Source of the DNA: an uncultured Erythrobacter sp.
GTDB taxonomy: Bacteria; Pseudomonadota; Alphaproteobacteria; Sphingomonadales; Sphingomonadaceae
Direction of reading: 5' to 3'
NCBI GenBank assembly: GCA_947494705.1
Contig: CANLVN010000005.1
Location: forward strand, 71,835-135,834
Length of the DNA stretch: 64,000 bases
Under the pieces are notes generated by a model. It saw only the letters and a program-made list of their open reading frames with translations, had not been told where the DNA came from and searched no databases. The first letter of the stretch is position 1. Each line of letters begins with the position of its first letter. The position numbers and the translations under genes were made by a program. Positions 43,940-53,094 of this stretch are shown piece after piece.

Positions 43940-46150
43940 TCAATATCGGAGCGCAACCGACAGGATCGCCTGGCGCCCGGTGGCCGGCACCGCGAAATGG
44001 GGCCTGCGCAGTTTCTGGACGTAGCGTTCGTCGGTCACGTTTTTCACGTTGAGCCGCAAGCCCACATAGTCGTTGAATGCGAAGGCCGCGAAAAGGTCGC
44101 CCCGCACATAGCCGTCGGCAGAGATCAAGTTGTCCGCGTCCGCAAAGCGACCGGATTGGTGATAGATTCCGCCACCAAAGCTGAAGCGATCCGTTACTTC
44201 GACATTGGCGGTCAGCGTCAGATTGTGCTCGGGCGTGTTGGGCAACGTGTTGCCGACGGTCGAGGTGGCGTCATCGGTCGGATCATCGTTTACCGATGCC
44301 TCGTCCTGACGCACTTCGCTGTCGATGTAAGTGTAGCCACCGAAGAGCGAGAAGGGACCCGCTCGGCCGGTTACACCGAGTTCGAAGCCTCGGATTCGAC
44401 CCGCCGCGATGATTTCCGCATCAGCGGCGTCGAAGGAATCGATCGGCAGGATGTTTCCGCGATCGACCTGGAAGGCAGCCGCCGAAATCTGCATTGCGCC
44501 GCCGAACAGCTCTGCCTTGACACCAATTTCGTAGTTCTCGGTTTCCTGCGGTTCGTAGCCATCGTCCCGGATGGAGACATTGTCCGAACCCAAGCCAACG
44601 TCTGTACCCGGAGGGTTCTTTGCATTTGCGTAGGAGGCATAGATGCTGACCGAAGGGACGGGCTTGAAAACCGCACCAGCCTGCCAACTGACGAAGTCCG
44701 TCTGCGTCTCGCCGGAGTAGCTGCCACCACGGCCCCTGCCCGAACCGCTGGCCCGATAATCGGTATAGCGCACGCCGCCGCTCACGATCAGCTGCGGGAT
44801 GAGCGTGATCGAATCGAACAGGTAGAGGCTGATGTCTTCCGCGTTGGCCAGCGTGGGGGTGGTGGCAGGCGCGATCGACCCGTTCCAGGGGTCGCTGGGA
44901 TCGGGATTCTGTAGGTCGGTACAGTTGAACGCCGCGATCTCGTCTGCCGGGCACGTGCGATCGCCGGTATCGACGCTGTAGTTGAGGTTATAGGTGTCCG
45001 CCCAGCTGTATTCGGCGCCGACCGAAAGGCTGTGTTCGATGCTGCCAGTTGCGAACTTGCCGGAGATATTGGCATTCGCGGCCATCGTCTCGGTGTTCGA
45101 ATTGCGGCTCTTGGTCGCACGCCAGACGATGCCGTTGGCGACATTGCCGGCGCTGTCGTCCGGGTTGGTGACAATGTAGTCCATGTCGCTGTCGGAATAG
45201 CGCATCAGGGCCGACGCGCTCCAGCCGTTGCCCAGATCATGGTCGAATTCGAAGGTGGTGGTGTCGACCCGGGTCCTCTGAAAATCTCGTGCCAGCAGGC
45301 CGTAGAAGTTGTCGAAGTCGACATCTGCCGGAACGCGCCGTCCTTCGGGCAGCTGGTCCCGCGATGTCAGCGGGATGCCGTAGTCGGGCACGCCGTCGCT
45401 CTCGAAGTGATAATGCGTCAGGCTGGCCACGGTGCCGGTGCCCACGCCAAAGGCGATCGAGGGCGAGATGCCCCAGCGTTTGTCGTACACCGCATCGCGG
45501 CCCGGCGTGTTCGAATCATGGTACAGCCCGACCAGCCGCACGGCGAGCTTTTCGCCCAGCTGACGGTTCACGTCGGCAGTCACACGGTAGAGATCCGAGG
45601 TGCCGAGCGATCCGGTCGCCGACACGAAGTTGCCCTGGCGCGCGGTCTTGGTCACGATGTTAATCCCGCCAGCAGCGGCGCCGCGCCCGCCGAGTGCGCC
45701 GCTCGGCCCCTTGTAGACCTCGATCCGCTCCACCGCGAAGGTCTCGCGCGTCTGCGATCCGATGTCGCGCGCGCCGTCGACGAAAATGTCGGCAGTGGCA
45801 TCGACGCCGCGGATCAGCGGAATGTCGGCAGCCGACGTGCCGCCTTCGCCGGCGCCGAGGGTGATGCCAGGGACGTTGAGCAGCGCGTCCTCAAAGGAAT
45901 AAGACGCCGTCTGTTCCAGCGTCTCTTCAGTGAGGACGTTTACGATTCGGGGGGTGTCGAGGATCGGGGCCGTGCTTTCCTGCAGCTCGAGCTCGTCCGC
46001 ACGCTCTCCTGTCACGATGATATCGGTACCGGGCTGTGCATTGGCTTCGGGGGCGACCTCCTCCGCGACAGCAGGCGCGCTGGCGATGAAGCCGACACAT
46101 CCCAAAGCGAGATAGGTGGCCGGTTTGCGGGCTGCGTTGGTACGATTCAT
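43940..46150 (-). CDS. TonB-dependent siderophore receptor
   Basis: The 736-residue receptor has a signal peptide (APAVAEEVA), a TonB box GTDIIVTGERADEL, a plug with TPRIVNVLTEETLEQTASYS and VERIEVYKGPSGALGGRGAA, and a barrel with INIVTKTARQGNF early and YVQKLRRPHFAVPATGRQAI near the end. The plug and terminal stretch identify the FhuE/catecholate-type siderophore class. It is downstream of piuC with a Fur-like box in the 128-bp gap, so iron repression is expected. Confidence 0.93.
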   Translation of the reverse strand: MNRTNAARKPATYLALGCVGFIASAPAVAEEVAPEANAQPGTDIIVTGERADELELQESTAPILDTPRIVNVLTEETLEQTASYSFEDALLNVPGITLGAGEGGTSAADIPLIRGVDATADIFVDGARDIGSQTRETFAVERIEVYKGPSGALGGRGAAAGGINIVTKTARQGNFVSATGSLGTSDLYRVTADVNRQLGEKLAVRLVGLYHDSNTPGRDAVYDKRWGISPSIAFGVGTGTVASLTHYHFESDGVPDYGIPLTSRDQLPEGRRVPADVDFDNFYGLLARDFQRTRVDTTTFEFDHDLGNGWSASALMRYSDSDMDYIVTNPDDSAGNVANGIVWRATKSRNSNTETMAANANISGKFATGSIEHSLSVGAEYSWADTYNLNYSVDTGDRTCPADEIAAFNCTDLQNPDPSDPWNGSIAPATTPTLANAEDISLYLFDSITLIPQLIVSGGVRYTDYRASGSGRGRGGSYSGETQTDFVSWQAGAVFKPVPSVSIYASYANAKNPPGTDVGLGSDNVSIRDDGYEPQETENYEIGVKAELFGGAMQISAAAFQVDRGNILPIDSFDAADAEIIAAGRIRGFELGVTGRAGPFSLFGGYTYIDSEVRQDEASVNDDPTDDATSTVGNTLPNTPEHNLTLTANVEVTDRFSFGGGIYHQSGRFADADNLISADGYVRGDLFAAFAFNDYVGLRLNVKNVTDERYVQKLRRPHFAVPATGRQAILSVALRY

Positions 46151-46224
46151 AGTCGGTGCTTTCCTCCCTGTCCGTGCAATGAACGGTGCCTATGGGAGAC
46201 TGCACCAACGGAGTCAATGCAAAT

Positions 46225-46243
46225 GCGAATTAGTTTCATTATC
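46225..46243. promoter_or_regulatory. Fur-like box upstream of the siderophore receptor
   Basis: GCGAATTAGTTTCATTATC matches 13 of 19 positions of the classical Fur consensus GATAATGATAATCATTATC. It is 75 bp upstream of the receptor ATG at 46150. The right half is a perfect match. Confidence 0.6.
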
Positions 46244-46278
46244 AGATAAATCTGGCTGAAAGAGGTGGTCCGCTGGGG

Positions 46279-46962
46279 TCAGGCGTCCGCCCATCTGCGC
46301 ATCAAGTTGTGGTAGAGATTGGTCAGTTCGAGCACGGCCTCGTCCTGTGAGCCCCGATCGGCCGAGAGTACGCGCACCGTTCGGTCGAGACGGTAGAGTT
46401 GCTCGCGCTGGCCGGAATCGCGCACCATGCTCTGCAGCCAGAAGAAACTCGCGACGCGCGCACCGCTGGTCACCGGTGTTACGCGGTGCACACTCGATGC
46501 AGGATATAGCACCATGTCGCCTGCGGGCAGCTTCACTCGGTGTTCGCCGAAGAGGTCCTCCACCACCAGTTCGCCTCCTTCGTAACTCTCGGGATCGCAC
46601 AGAAAGAGCGTGGCCGAGAGGTCGCTGCGGATGCGGAAATCGGTGCCATCGAGCCGACGGATCGAATTGTCGACATGATTGCCGAACGTCTCGCCGCCTT
46701 CGTAGCGGTTGAAGAGCGGCGGAAAGACCTTGAGTGGAAGCGCCGCGGCGACGAACTCAGGTGTATTCCCGAGCGCATTGAGCACGAGCCGGCCAGCCTC
46801 TTGCGCGACTTCGCTGCCCTTGGACAATTGGTGGTTGCGCTTGGCATTGCGCGACTGATGACCCGAGGTTTCGTTGCCATCGACCCATTCGGCCTCATCG
46901 ATCATCGCGCGCAGGCTCTGTACCTGCTCGGCGCTCAGGACGTTTTCGATCCGAACCATCAT
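46279..46962 (-). CDS. piuC: Fe(II)/2-oxoglutarate-dependent PKHD-type hydroxylase (PiuC-like)
   Basis: PiuC-type dioxygenases are iron-regulated partners of TonB siderophore receptors. The 227-residue protein has [20 protein letters not shown] (His-x-Asp iron site), [20 protein letters not shown], and [20 protein letters not shown] (third His and 2OG-binding Arg), then [10 protein letters not shown]. It sits between apbE and the receptor on the same strand, 10 bp after apbE, as in other TonB-piuC loci. Substrate is unknown. Confidence 0.92.
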   Translation of the reverse strand: MMVRIENVLSAEQVQSLRAMIDEAEWVDGNETSGHQSRNAKRNHQLSKGSEVAQEAGRLVLNALGNTPEFVAAALPLKVFPPLFNRYEGGETFGNHVDNSIRRLDGTDFRIRSDLSATLFLCDPESYEGGELVVEDLFGEHRVKLPAGDMVLYPASSVHRVTPVTSGARVASFFWLQSMVRDSGQREQLYRLDRTVRVLSADRGSQDEAVLELTNLYHNLMRRWADA

Positions 46963-46972
46963 AGCGGCTATC

Positions 46973-47974
46973 CTATTGTTTCCATGCGCGCCAAGCGGCG
47001 CTTTCTGTCACGCGCTGCCGCCCCACGATCCGCGCAGGCAGCCTGTGCCGGTCCGCAAAGGCGATGCCTTCGTCCATCCCAAGCACGATCAGCGCAGTCG
47101 CCAGCGCATCGGCCTGCATGCAACCGGGATGGAGCACGCTGGCCGACAGTGCATCGTTGGTCGGGGCACCGCTGACGGGGTCGAGTGTGTGCGACCAGGA
47201 TCGCCCTTCTGCGGCGCGCCGCCGCTCCCAGTGTCCGGACGTGGCAATCGCCCAACCGGTCAGTCCGATCCGCGTGGCACTCGCCGACGATCCGGGCGGC
47301 ACCGCAAGATCGATCCACCAGGGCAGGGCATCGGCCCTCAACCCGATCGCTTTCGACTCCCCGCCGATATCGAGCAGCATGTGCTCGACTCCAAGCCGCG
47401 TCAGCGCAGCCACTCCCATATCGACCGCAAAGCCCTTTGCGATACCCGACAGGTCCAGCATGGCATTGCCCGGCTGCACGATCACGTCAGGCACTTCCGC
47501 TTGGATGGCCGAAGCTTCCAAACGCGGTGCGCGCTGGCCCGTTGGAGGCGCGTTTCCGACAGCCCCGGGGCCGAAACCCCAGGCATTGCTCTGCGATCCA
47601 AGCAGCGGATCGAAAGCGCCATCGCTCGCGCTTTGGATCGAAAGTGCACAGTCGAGCACCTGTCGAAATTGCGGACCAATCCTGTGGCGACTACCCGGCG
47701 GGCCAGCGTTGAAGCGGCTGATCTGCGAGTCCTCGCGCCACTGGCTCATCTGCGCAATCACGGTTTCGAAGCATCGCTCAAGCGCCGCTTCGATCCGCCC
47801 GGCTTCCAAGCCTTTCGGCGCGAGCGCCTGAAGCGTCCATCCGGTGCCCATGGTGGAGCCTGACAGCGCGATGGCGACTGCATCCGCCGGTGCGAGCGAG
47901 CATACCGGCTCGCCCGGTGGCAATAGCAGATCGAGGGTCACGTCTGCCCCATTTCGTGCAGCGGACGTGCTCAA
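46973..47974 (-). CDS. apbE: FAD:protein FMN transferase ApbE
   Basis: ApbE uses FAD to attach FMN covalently to a Thr in target proteins. The product of 333 aa has [60 protein letters not shown], and [20 protein letters not shown] for the metal and FAD sites. It starts at TTG 47974 sharing TTGA with the DUF4198 gene stop. No Sec signal is obvious, so its location relative to the membrane is unclear. The adjacent DUF2271 protein carries a plausible attachment motif. Confidence 0.92.
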   Translation of the reverse strand: MSTSAARNGADVTLDLLLPPGEPVCSLAPADAVAIALSGSTMGTGWTLQALAPKGLEAGRIEAALERCFETVIAQMSQWREDSQISRFNAGPPGSRHRIGPQFRQVLDCALSIQSASDGAFDPLLGSQSNAWGFGPGAVGNAPPTGQRAPRLEASAIQAEVPDVIVQPGNAMLDLSGIAKGFAVDMGVAALTRLGVEHMLLDIGGESKAIGLRADALPWWIDLAVPPGSSASATRIGLTGWAIATSGHWERRRAAEGRSWSHTLDPVSGAPTNDALSASVLHPGCMQADALATALIVLGMDEGIAFADRHRLPARIVGRQRVTESAAWRAWKQ

Positions 47975-48786
47975 AGCGGCATGAATTCGAGCACGGCGGT
48001 GTATGACATGCGGCGCGCGTTGCCCGTTTCGTATTCGCCGCGACCCGCCGACGCTTCGAGATAATACATGCCGGGTTCGTCCGCACGCAGCGTCACCATG
48101 CCATCGGCATCGGTGGTCAGCGTCTGGATTCCCGGCTCGTCACGATAGCGCGTGCCACCGGCAACCAATTCCAGCTCCAGACCTGCGACAGGCTCGCCAT
48201 CCAGCAGGAATTTCATCTGTGCAGGCTCGCCTGCGATCAGATCGTTGGGGTGGGTGACCGGGACCATCTCGATACCGAGATTGGTCGGGGCCAGCGCTGT
48301 ATCGTTAGGGGCGCCCAGCGTCACGAAGGTTTCGGTGCGTGAGGAGACCTCGCTCATTCGAACATTGGTCGCGCCCTGGGGAATGGCGGTGGCCGCTTCC
48401 TTGCGCGAACCGCGCCAGCGCCGCCGTTCGCCCTCAAGCTCGTAGAAACCCATCATGCCATCGCTGGCCAGCGCAACGCGGTATGTGCCCTGCTGGTTCA
48501 ACGCGACGTCGAACACGCTGCGATAGGCACCACTACCGATGATGTCGGCTTCGACCGTCTGGCCGTCGGGCCCGGTGACCACCAGATCGTCCAGCCCCAG
48601 CGGGCGATGTTCGAAGATGAACAGTTCGTTCGATGCAGCCGCGTCGACCGTGATCGTCTCTTCCTCGCCCGCCATCACGGTGGACGAAGGCAACAGCCAG
48701 CGCCGATGCGCATCAGCGGCGGTGGGCATGAGAGTCGAGAGGCCGAGCGCGAGCGTCGCGGCGATCATGGTTGGCTTGGCAAACAT
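47971..48786 (-). CDS. DUF4198-family periplasmic protein
   Basis: The 271-residue product starts at ATG 48786 after AGGAAAA and has a signal peptide ending TAADA. The mature part starts HRRWLLPSSTVMAGEEETIT and contains SNELFIFEHRPLGLDDLVVT and an Ig-like C-terminal part with FLLDGEPVAGLELELVAGG. DUF4198 proteins are linked with metal uptake. Here the gene is coupled with apbE (4-bp overlap) and lies 38 bp after the DUF2271 gene, so it is part of the flavin/iron module. Confidence 0.87.
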   Translation of the reverse strand: MFAKPTMIAATLALGLSTLMPTAADAHRRWLLPSSTVMAGEEETITVDAAASNELFIFEHRPLGLDDLVVTGPDGQTVEADIIGSGAYRSVFDVALNQQGTYRVALASDGMMGFYELEGERRRWRGSRKEAATAIPQGATNVRMSEVSSRTETFVTLGAPNDTALAPTNLGIEMVPVTHPNDLIAGEPAQMKFLLDGEPVAGLELELVAGGTRYRDEPGIQTLTTDADGMVTLRADEPGMYYLEASAGRGEYETGNARRMSYTAVLEFMPL

Positions 48787-48824
48787 AGCTGTTTTCCTGT
48801 CTGGTTCTTTGAGGGGTTTCAGGA

Positions 48825-49346
48825 TCAGGGCTGGATCGAAAGGCGCACTGTGCCGAGCTCTTTCGAACCCGACTTCGTGCCGGCCATCGGCTTTTTCGGT
48901 GGCCACTGGAACGGGATGCTGACCAGTTCGCGTCCGCCAACCTCGCGTGCAGCCTCTACCCGCAAGACGTAGGATCCCGCTGCCAACTTGGGCAATGGCC
49001 GGGTGCCTTCGCTAAACCGCACGGTGTAGTTGCCCGGCGCCTGAGTCGGCCCGCTGATGCCGTTGGCCGGCATCTCGGTCGAACGTCCTGCGCGGCGCCA
49101 CCAAGTCCGCAGGTCGGGCAGCCACTTGCGGGGATCGTCTCCCCGCAGGTCGAGATCGTACCAGACGTCAAGATTGGCGACCGCTTTGCCATCGGCATTT
49201 TCGATCCAGATCGCGACGTAGGGGTTGTGGTATTCCGCCACGCGGAGCTTCGGGATCTCGATCTGTACCTGCATCTCCCCAGCAAGGGCGGGAGAGCCAG
49301 CGACTACTACAATGGCAGGGACGGCGAGCCAGTTGGTTTTGCGCAT
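48825..49346 (-). CDS. DUF2271-family protein with probable flavinylation motif
   Basis: The 173-residue protein has a signal peptide (AIVVVAGSPALAG) and a beta-sandwich-like body with YHNPYVAIWIENADGKAVAN and NLDVWYDLDLRGDDPRKWLP. Residues 95-101, NGISGPT, match the (D/N)xx(S/T)G-x-(S/T) pattern at which ApbE attaches FMN, with Thr101 as the predicted acceptor. It belongs to the PepSY-DUF2271-DUF4198-ApbE operon and is probably the flavinylated electron carrier of that operon. The motif match is seen directly. Covalent FMN is inferred. Confidence 0.85.
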   Translation of the reverse strand: MRKTNWLAVPAIVVVAGSPALAGEMQVQIEIPKLRVAEYHNPYVAIWIENADGKAVANLDVWYDLDLRGDDPRKWLPDLRTWWRRAGRSTEMPANGISGPTQAPGNYTVRFSEGTRPLPKLAAGSYVLRVEAAREVGGRELVSIPFQWPPKKPMAGTKSGSKELGTVRLSIQP

Positions 49347-49370
49347 GTGCGTATCCTCGGGTCGAAAAAA

Positions 49371-50018
49371 TCAGTGCATCAGGAAGACGATGAGGAGCAG
49401 CGGGATGATGAACCCCGCGCCCACGATGGGCCAGGTCGACGGGCGCTTGCTTGCATGGATTTGCAGCAGCAGGAGCCCGGTCACGCAGAAGACGACGCAG
49501 GCACCCGCGAAAATGTCGATGAACCACGACCACGCCGTGCCGGTGTCACGGCCCTTGTGCAGATCGTTAAGGAAAGCGATCGCGCCGCGATCCGTGTCCT
49601 CCAACTCTGCCTCTCCGGTATCGAGGTTGATCGCGATCCAGCCGTCGCCGCCTGCGCGCGGCAGCGGTACGTAAAGTTCACTCTCGGTCCATTCGGGGGC
49701 CCGCCCGTTGAGCTCGACATCGAATTCGCGTTCGAGCCAATCCTTGGGCCCGTCGGCTGGCGAGCCTTGCGGCGAGGCGCGGAGCTGCGACAGCAGGTCG
49801 GCGGGCAGTGTCGCCTCGTGCGTGCGGATTGTCGGGTTCGCCTCGATCGAGCCCGCGTGGTTCAGCGTAATGCCGGTAACCGCAAACAGAATCATCCCGA
49901 CGAGGCAAATCGCACTGCTCATCCAGTGCCAGGTGTGAAACTGGCGCATCCAGAAGGGCGAGAGCCAGCGGCGAGGCTTGCGCCTCTGGAGTTTCGAGTT
50001 TTCGACCACCTGATCCAT
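49371..50018 (-). CDS. PepSY-associated transmembrane protein
   Basis: The protein of 215 aa starts at ATG 50018 and has a first helix HWMSSAICLVGMILFAVTGI, a periplasmic PepSY-like domain, then paired helices WFIDIFAGACVVFCVTGLLL and VGAGFIIPLLLIVFLMH. Conserved His residues in FHTWHW, LNHAG and LHKGRD are suited to haem b or to electron passage across the membrane. It is first in the operon with DUF2271, DUF4198 and ApbE. A role as the membrane electron donor of a flavin-dependent ferric reductase is inferred. Confidence 0.85.
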   Translation of the reverse strand: MDQVVENSKLQRRKPRRWLSPFWMRQFHTWHWMSSAICLVGMILFAVTGITLNHAGSIEANPTIRTHEATLPADLLSQLRASPQGSPADGPKDWLEREFDVELNGRAPEWTESELYVPLPRAGGDGWIAINLDTGEAELEDTDRGAIAFLNDLHKGRDTGTAWSWFIDIFAGACVVFCVTGLLLLQIHASKRPSTWPIVGAGFIIPLLLIVFLMH

Positions 50019-50063
50019 GAGAACTGCTGATTGATTGCGTCGGGCAAGCGCAATGCGTAAGTT

Positions 50064-50082
50064 GCGAATGCATGTCAATAAC
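50064..50082. promoter_or_regulatory. Fur-like box upstream of the PepSY-ApbE operon
   Basis: GCGAATGCATGTCAATAAC matches 11 of 19 positions of the Fur consensus and shares its left part GCGAAT with the box at 46225. It is 46 bp upstream of the first operon gene. The match is weaker than at 46225. Confidence 0.45.
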
Positions 50083-50195
50083 AGTTTCGATGGGGATTTG
50101 CTCGCGTGCATTCCTGACGGTACATACACGATGACGGAGCTGCCGCCTTGCGTGGAAACCACCGTGCAGCGGCCAGATGCAAGCTTACTCGCTCA

Positions 50196-50490
50196 TCAGG
50201 TGAGGGGCAGCTGTGTGCCCGATGCGGCGCCCGATACCTCGAACAAACGCCCGAACGGATCGTAGCGCAGCTGGGCGAGCAGTGCGCCGGAATAGCTCAG
50301 CGCGTTGCAATTGGTGTTGCCCGTGCCACGCGTCCGCCGCTCGACCAGACGGTTTCCAACATCGTAAAGGTAAACGCTCGCTCCAGCAGCGGTCAGATTC
50401 CCATTGGCATCGTAACAGAACGCGTCGCTGCCAGCGCCGGTATACTGGTTGAGCCCGTTGGTATCGAAGGTGCAGGTCAGGGCGTTTAAT
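50196..50490 (-). pseudogene. Rhs/YD-repeat protein remnant
   Basis: On the minus strand an open frame without a start codon encodes typical YD-repeat sequence: DTNGLNQYTGAGSDAFCYDA, NGNLTAAGASVYLYDVGNRL and ALLAQLRYDPFGRLFEVSGA. A stop precedes it near 50506 and a TGA ends it at 50196, so it is a fragment of the C-terminal repeat region of an Rhs protein. The tail reads ASGTQLPLT then stop. It marks the left limit of the accessory region, which ends with another Rhs gene at 63700. Confidence 0.8.
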
Positions 50491-50606
50491 GAGGAATGTT
50501 CTCAGAATTCCCGCGCCAAGCGTTGCCCTTATGATCTAAGAGTTAGTTAATCTGTACCCAAATGTTATGCGACCCCAACTTTAGACTACCCTATGATAAA
50601 ATAGAT

Positions 50607-50963
50607 TTAGTCCAGAAGGTAATAATCGTAAACAATTACAACCGGCCTTCTAAATCTTTTTTCGGTTTGCGAGATTCTTCCGGAAAGGCAGATTTTCAAA
50701 AACTTCTCACCGCTGCGTGCATTGTGTTTTGCAATACGATAGAAATCGGACTTCTTTTTTTCGGGAAGATTTCGCAAATTCAGGCTGTAAGTGACTTCTG
50801 AGCCATCTTCTTGGAAGAAAGCGTACTCACCAAAATGGAATTTTCCGATGAAGGTACGGATGTTAGAGGTCTCAACGCACTCCGTCGGTTCGAGCGTCGA
50901 CGCGCACGGCATCGACTGCAACGCTAGGAGGGAAAATAAGATGACTGTAGTCGACTGGAACAT
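50607..50963 (-). CDS. Small AT-rich secreted protein of unknown function, 118 aa
   Basis: The protein starts at ATG 50963 with a good RBS (GAGGTGG) and has a signal peptide (VILFSLLALQSMPCAS). The mature part contains two or three Cys, FHFGEYAFFQEDGSEVTYSL and RRPVVIVYDYYLLD. Base composition is far more A/T-rich than the core genes, suggesting recent transfer. No family was recognised. Signal peptide and RBS make it a credible gene. Confidence 0.6.
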   Translation of the reverse strand: MFQSTTVILFSLLALQSMPCASTLEPTECVETSNIRTFIGKFHFGEYAFFQEDGSEVTYSLNLRNLPEKKKSDFYRIAKHNARSGEKFLKICLSGRISQTEKRFRRPVVIVYDYYLLD

Positions 50964-51608
50964 CTTTCCACCTCAACTTCTACTCACAGCTCGATCTGTC
51001 CTGCACTCCTTGACAACCAAGCCTGAATGATTCTTGCGCTCCGGTATTGGGTTCGGTCTCTGGAACACCCGCCGCACGTTCATACGAATTTTGGTTAAGA
51101 TAGGCACCCATCGACATCGACTCCAGCCCCAGGTTCATCAAGCGATACCGCGACAACGATCGTTAGCCCGCCTGAGTTCGCTCCGCCTTCAGGTCCAAGA
51201 AACCCTCACGCCAGGTGAGGCGAGGAAACTCCAGACAGAGACAATGGCCAAAATGGGCGCTGAGACGCGGCCGATCCGATGGTCTCTGACCCACTTCCAT
51301 TAAATATCGTCTGGGAAAGCCCGCAGAACTGCGCGCTTCCCGGCGAGGGTGGCGCCGGGTGTGCGTATTCCAGTTCGACAAAAGACTGTTTGGTGCGCGA
51401 CGCAGTCTGTAGCGAACGGAGCTCTGCAGCGGAAAAGGCCGAATTCCCTGTTTTTTGCGACCTCAGGTTGGCTCAGACTGCAGTCCTCAGCCTAAAATTG
51501 GAGAGGAAATGCTATAGTTGTAGAGACTTGCGCGGATTTTAGGATGCTTCTGGACCTGATTTTGGCTGAGGTACTGTGCGGTAACGGCCCGATAATGCGC
51601 GACAATGG
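50964..51608. other. Non-coding or decayed region left of the methyltransferase
   Basis: About 645 bp with no convincing gene. Short open frames exist on both strands, but none has an RBS, recognisable motifs or consistent codon use. Composition shifts from AT-rich to moderately GC-rich, as expected for a junction of unrelated DNA. Confidence 0.5.
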
Positions 51609-51779
51609 GTGAGAACCAAGTGGCAATGCTACCGGATCGACGATGCAGCCCGCGAGTTGCGTGTCAATGTGCGGTATTTTGAGGCGACGCTTGGTTGCTT
51701 GCGGCAAGGGGCAAGTTGGGTTAGTAAAGCAAATTCCACCACGGAGACCTTTTTGAGAAAGGACTTTAGTGGTGCGTAA
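51609..51779 (+). CDS. Possible small HTH-like protein, 56 aa
   Basis: A GTG-started frame encodes VRTKWQCYRIDDAARELRVN then VRYFEATLGCLRQ and ends overlapping the methyltransferase start by 11 bp. The stretch YRIDDAARELRVNVRYFE resembles a MerR/excisionase helix-turn-helix. Start signal is weak, so this is a tentative gene that could regulate the following genes. Confidence 0.35.
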   Translation: MRTKWQCYRIDDAARELRVNVRYFEATLGCLRQGASWVSKANSTTETFLRKDFSGA

Positions 51780-53094
51780 CAATTCCCATTCAATCGAGTA
51801 TGTCGAGCTGTCCGCAATCAAACTGCGGGACCGTCGCTGGCGCAAGAATCCTCCACGCCAGATCGATGAGGCTGTTCGACAACTTGAGCGGACCGGCGAA
51901 GTAGTCGAACCGCCCTTGCTGGACAGCGAGAACTTCTTGGTTTGCGGCGGCGCGATCGTGCAAGCTGCGAAAAAGCTGAAATGGCCGCAAATTCCGGTCC
52001 TGCGCGTCGGCAGCCTGAGCCCGGATGAGCTTCGCCTCTACGCAATCAATGCTCATAAGCTCAGCGACATGGGCAAATACGATGATGCACTTCTTGCCGA
52101 TGAATTGCGCGAACTCGAAAGATTGCTCGGCAAGGAAGCGCTGACGACGTTAGCCGTCGAGGAGGGAGAACTAACCAGGCTGCTAGGGTTGGACAAATGC
52201 GCCGAAAGCGACCTCCCGGACCTCTCGGCTGCTGATGAGACGGCCGTCGTAATCACCCAGCTTGGCGACCTGTGGCAGATCGGGAACCAGCACCGTCTCA
52301 TGTGTGCAAGCTCTCTGGATACGTCGAACTTCGCCATTCTGATGGATGGAGAGCGCGCACAATTCGGACTCGCTGATCCGCCATACAACATTCCGAAGAG
52401 TATCTACTCGAGCGACGAGACCAGGAAGGAATTCGCATACGCGCATGGCGAGATGTCGCCCAACGAGTTTACGAGGTTTCTGACCAAGGTCATGCGCGAT
52501 ATGAAAGCAGTGAGCGAGGAAGACAGCCTCCACGCCTTCTTCATGAGCTATCACTACCTCCTTGAACTTCTGCGAGCCGGCACTGTCGTGTTCGGTCGGC
52601 CCAAAGCCATGTGCACTTGGGTCAAAGGCCAGCCCGGCCAGGGTTCGTTGTTCCGGTCGCAAACCGAGCAAATCGTCTATTTCCGCAATGGTCGAGGGTC
52701 GCATCGCAACAACGTCCAGCTTGGCAAACACGGTCGCAATCGGACAACTGCGTGGTTCTACGATGGAATGACCACCGCATCTAGCGAGCGAGCGGAACTC
52801 CTCAAGGAACACGCCACCCCCAAGCCCACTGATCTCTTGCAGGACGCCATTCTCGATGTGACCGCTCGTGGAAGTATCGTTCTAGACCCCTTTGGCGGAA
52901 TCGGCAGCACGGTGGTGGCAGCCCACGCAGCTGAGCGGCGAGGCTATCTCATGGAAATCGAGCCGCGATATGTCGATGTCGCGATCCGCCGGATGCGAAA
53001 AACTTTTGGGACCGAAGCAATTCGGATGCGGGACCAAATGACATTCTCTGAACTCGAGGATCGGATCCGAGGCAGTCAAGAGTCCTCTTCATGA
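51769..53094 (+). CDS. ParB-domain site-specific DNA methyltransferase
   Basis: The 441-residue protein has an N-terminal ParB/Srx-like nuclease fold (residues 1-110: KNPPRQIDEAVRQLERTGEV, LVCGGAIVQAAKKL, YAINAHKLSDMG) followed by an adenine-N6/cytosine-N4 methylase. Catalytic motif ADPPYN is at about 202-207 and the AdoMet motif DPFGGIGST near 373-381. This order is the beta class. It starts at GTG 51769 behind AAAGGA and overlaps the DUF5681 gene by 4 bp. Such ParB-methylase plus DUF5681 pairs are common in alphaproteobacterial prophages and islands. Confidence 0.92.
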   Translation: MVRNNSHSIEYVELSAIKLRDRRWRKNPPRQIDEAVRQLERTGEVVEPPLLDSENFLVCGGAIVQAAKKLKWPQIPVLRVGSLSPDELRLYAINAHKLSDMGKYDDALLADELRELERLLGKEALTTLAVEEGELTRLLGLDKCAESDLPDLSAADETAVVITQLGDLWQIGNQHRLMCASSLDTSNFAILMDGERAQFGLADPPYNIPKSIYSSDETRKEFAYAHGEMSPNEFTRFLTKVMRDMKAVSEEDSLHAFFMSYHYLLELLRAGTVVFGRPKAMCTWVKGQPGQGSLFRSQTEQIVYFRNGRGSHRNNVQLGKHGRNRTTAWFYDGMTTASSERAELLKEHATPKPTDLLQDAILDVTARGSIVLDPFGGIGSTVVAAHAAERRGYLMEIEPRYVDVAIRRMRKTFGTEAIRMRDQMTFSELEDRIRGSQESSS

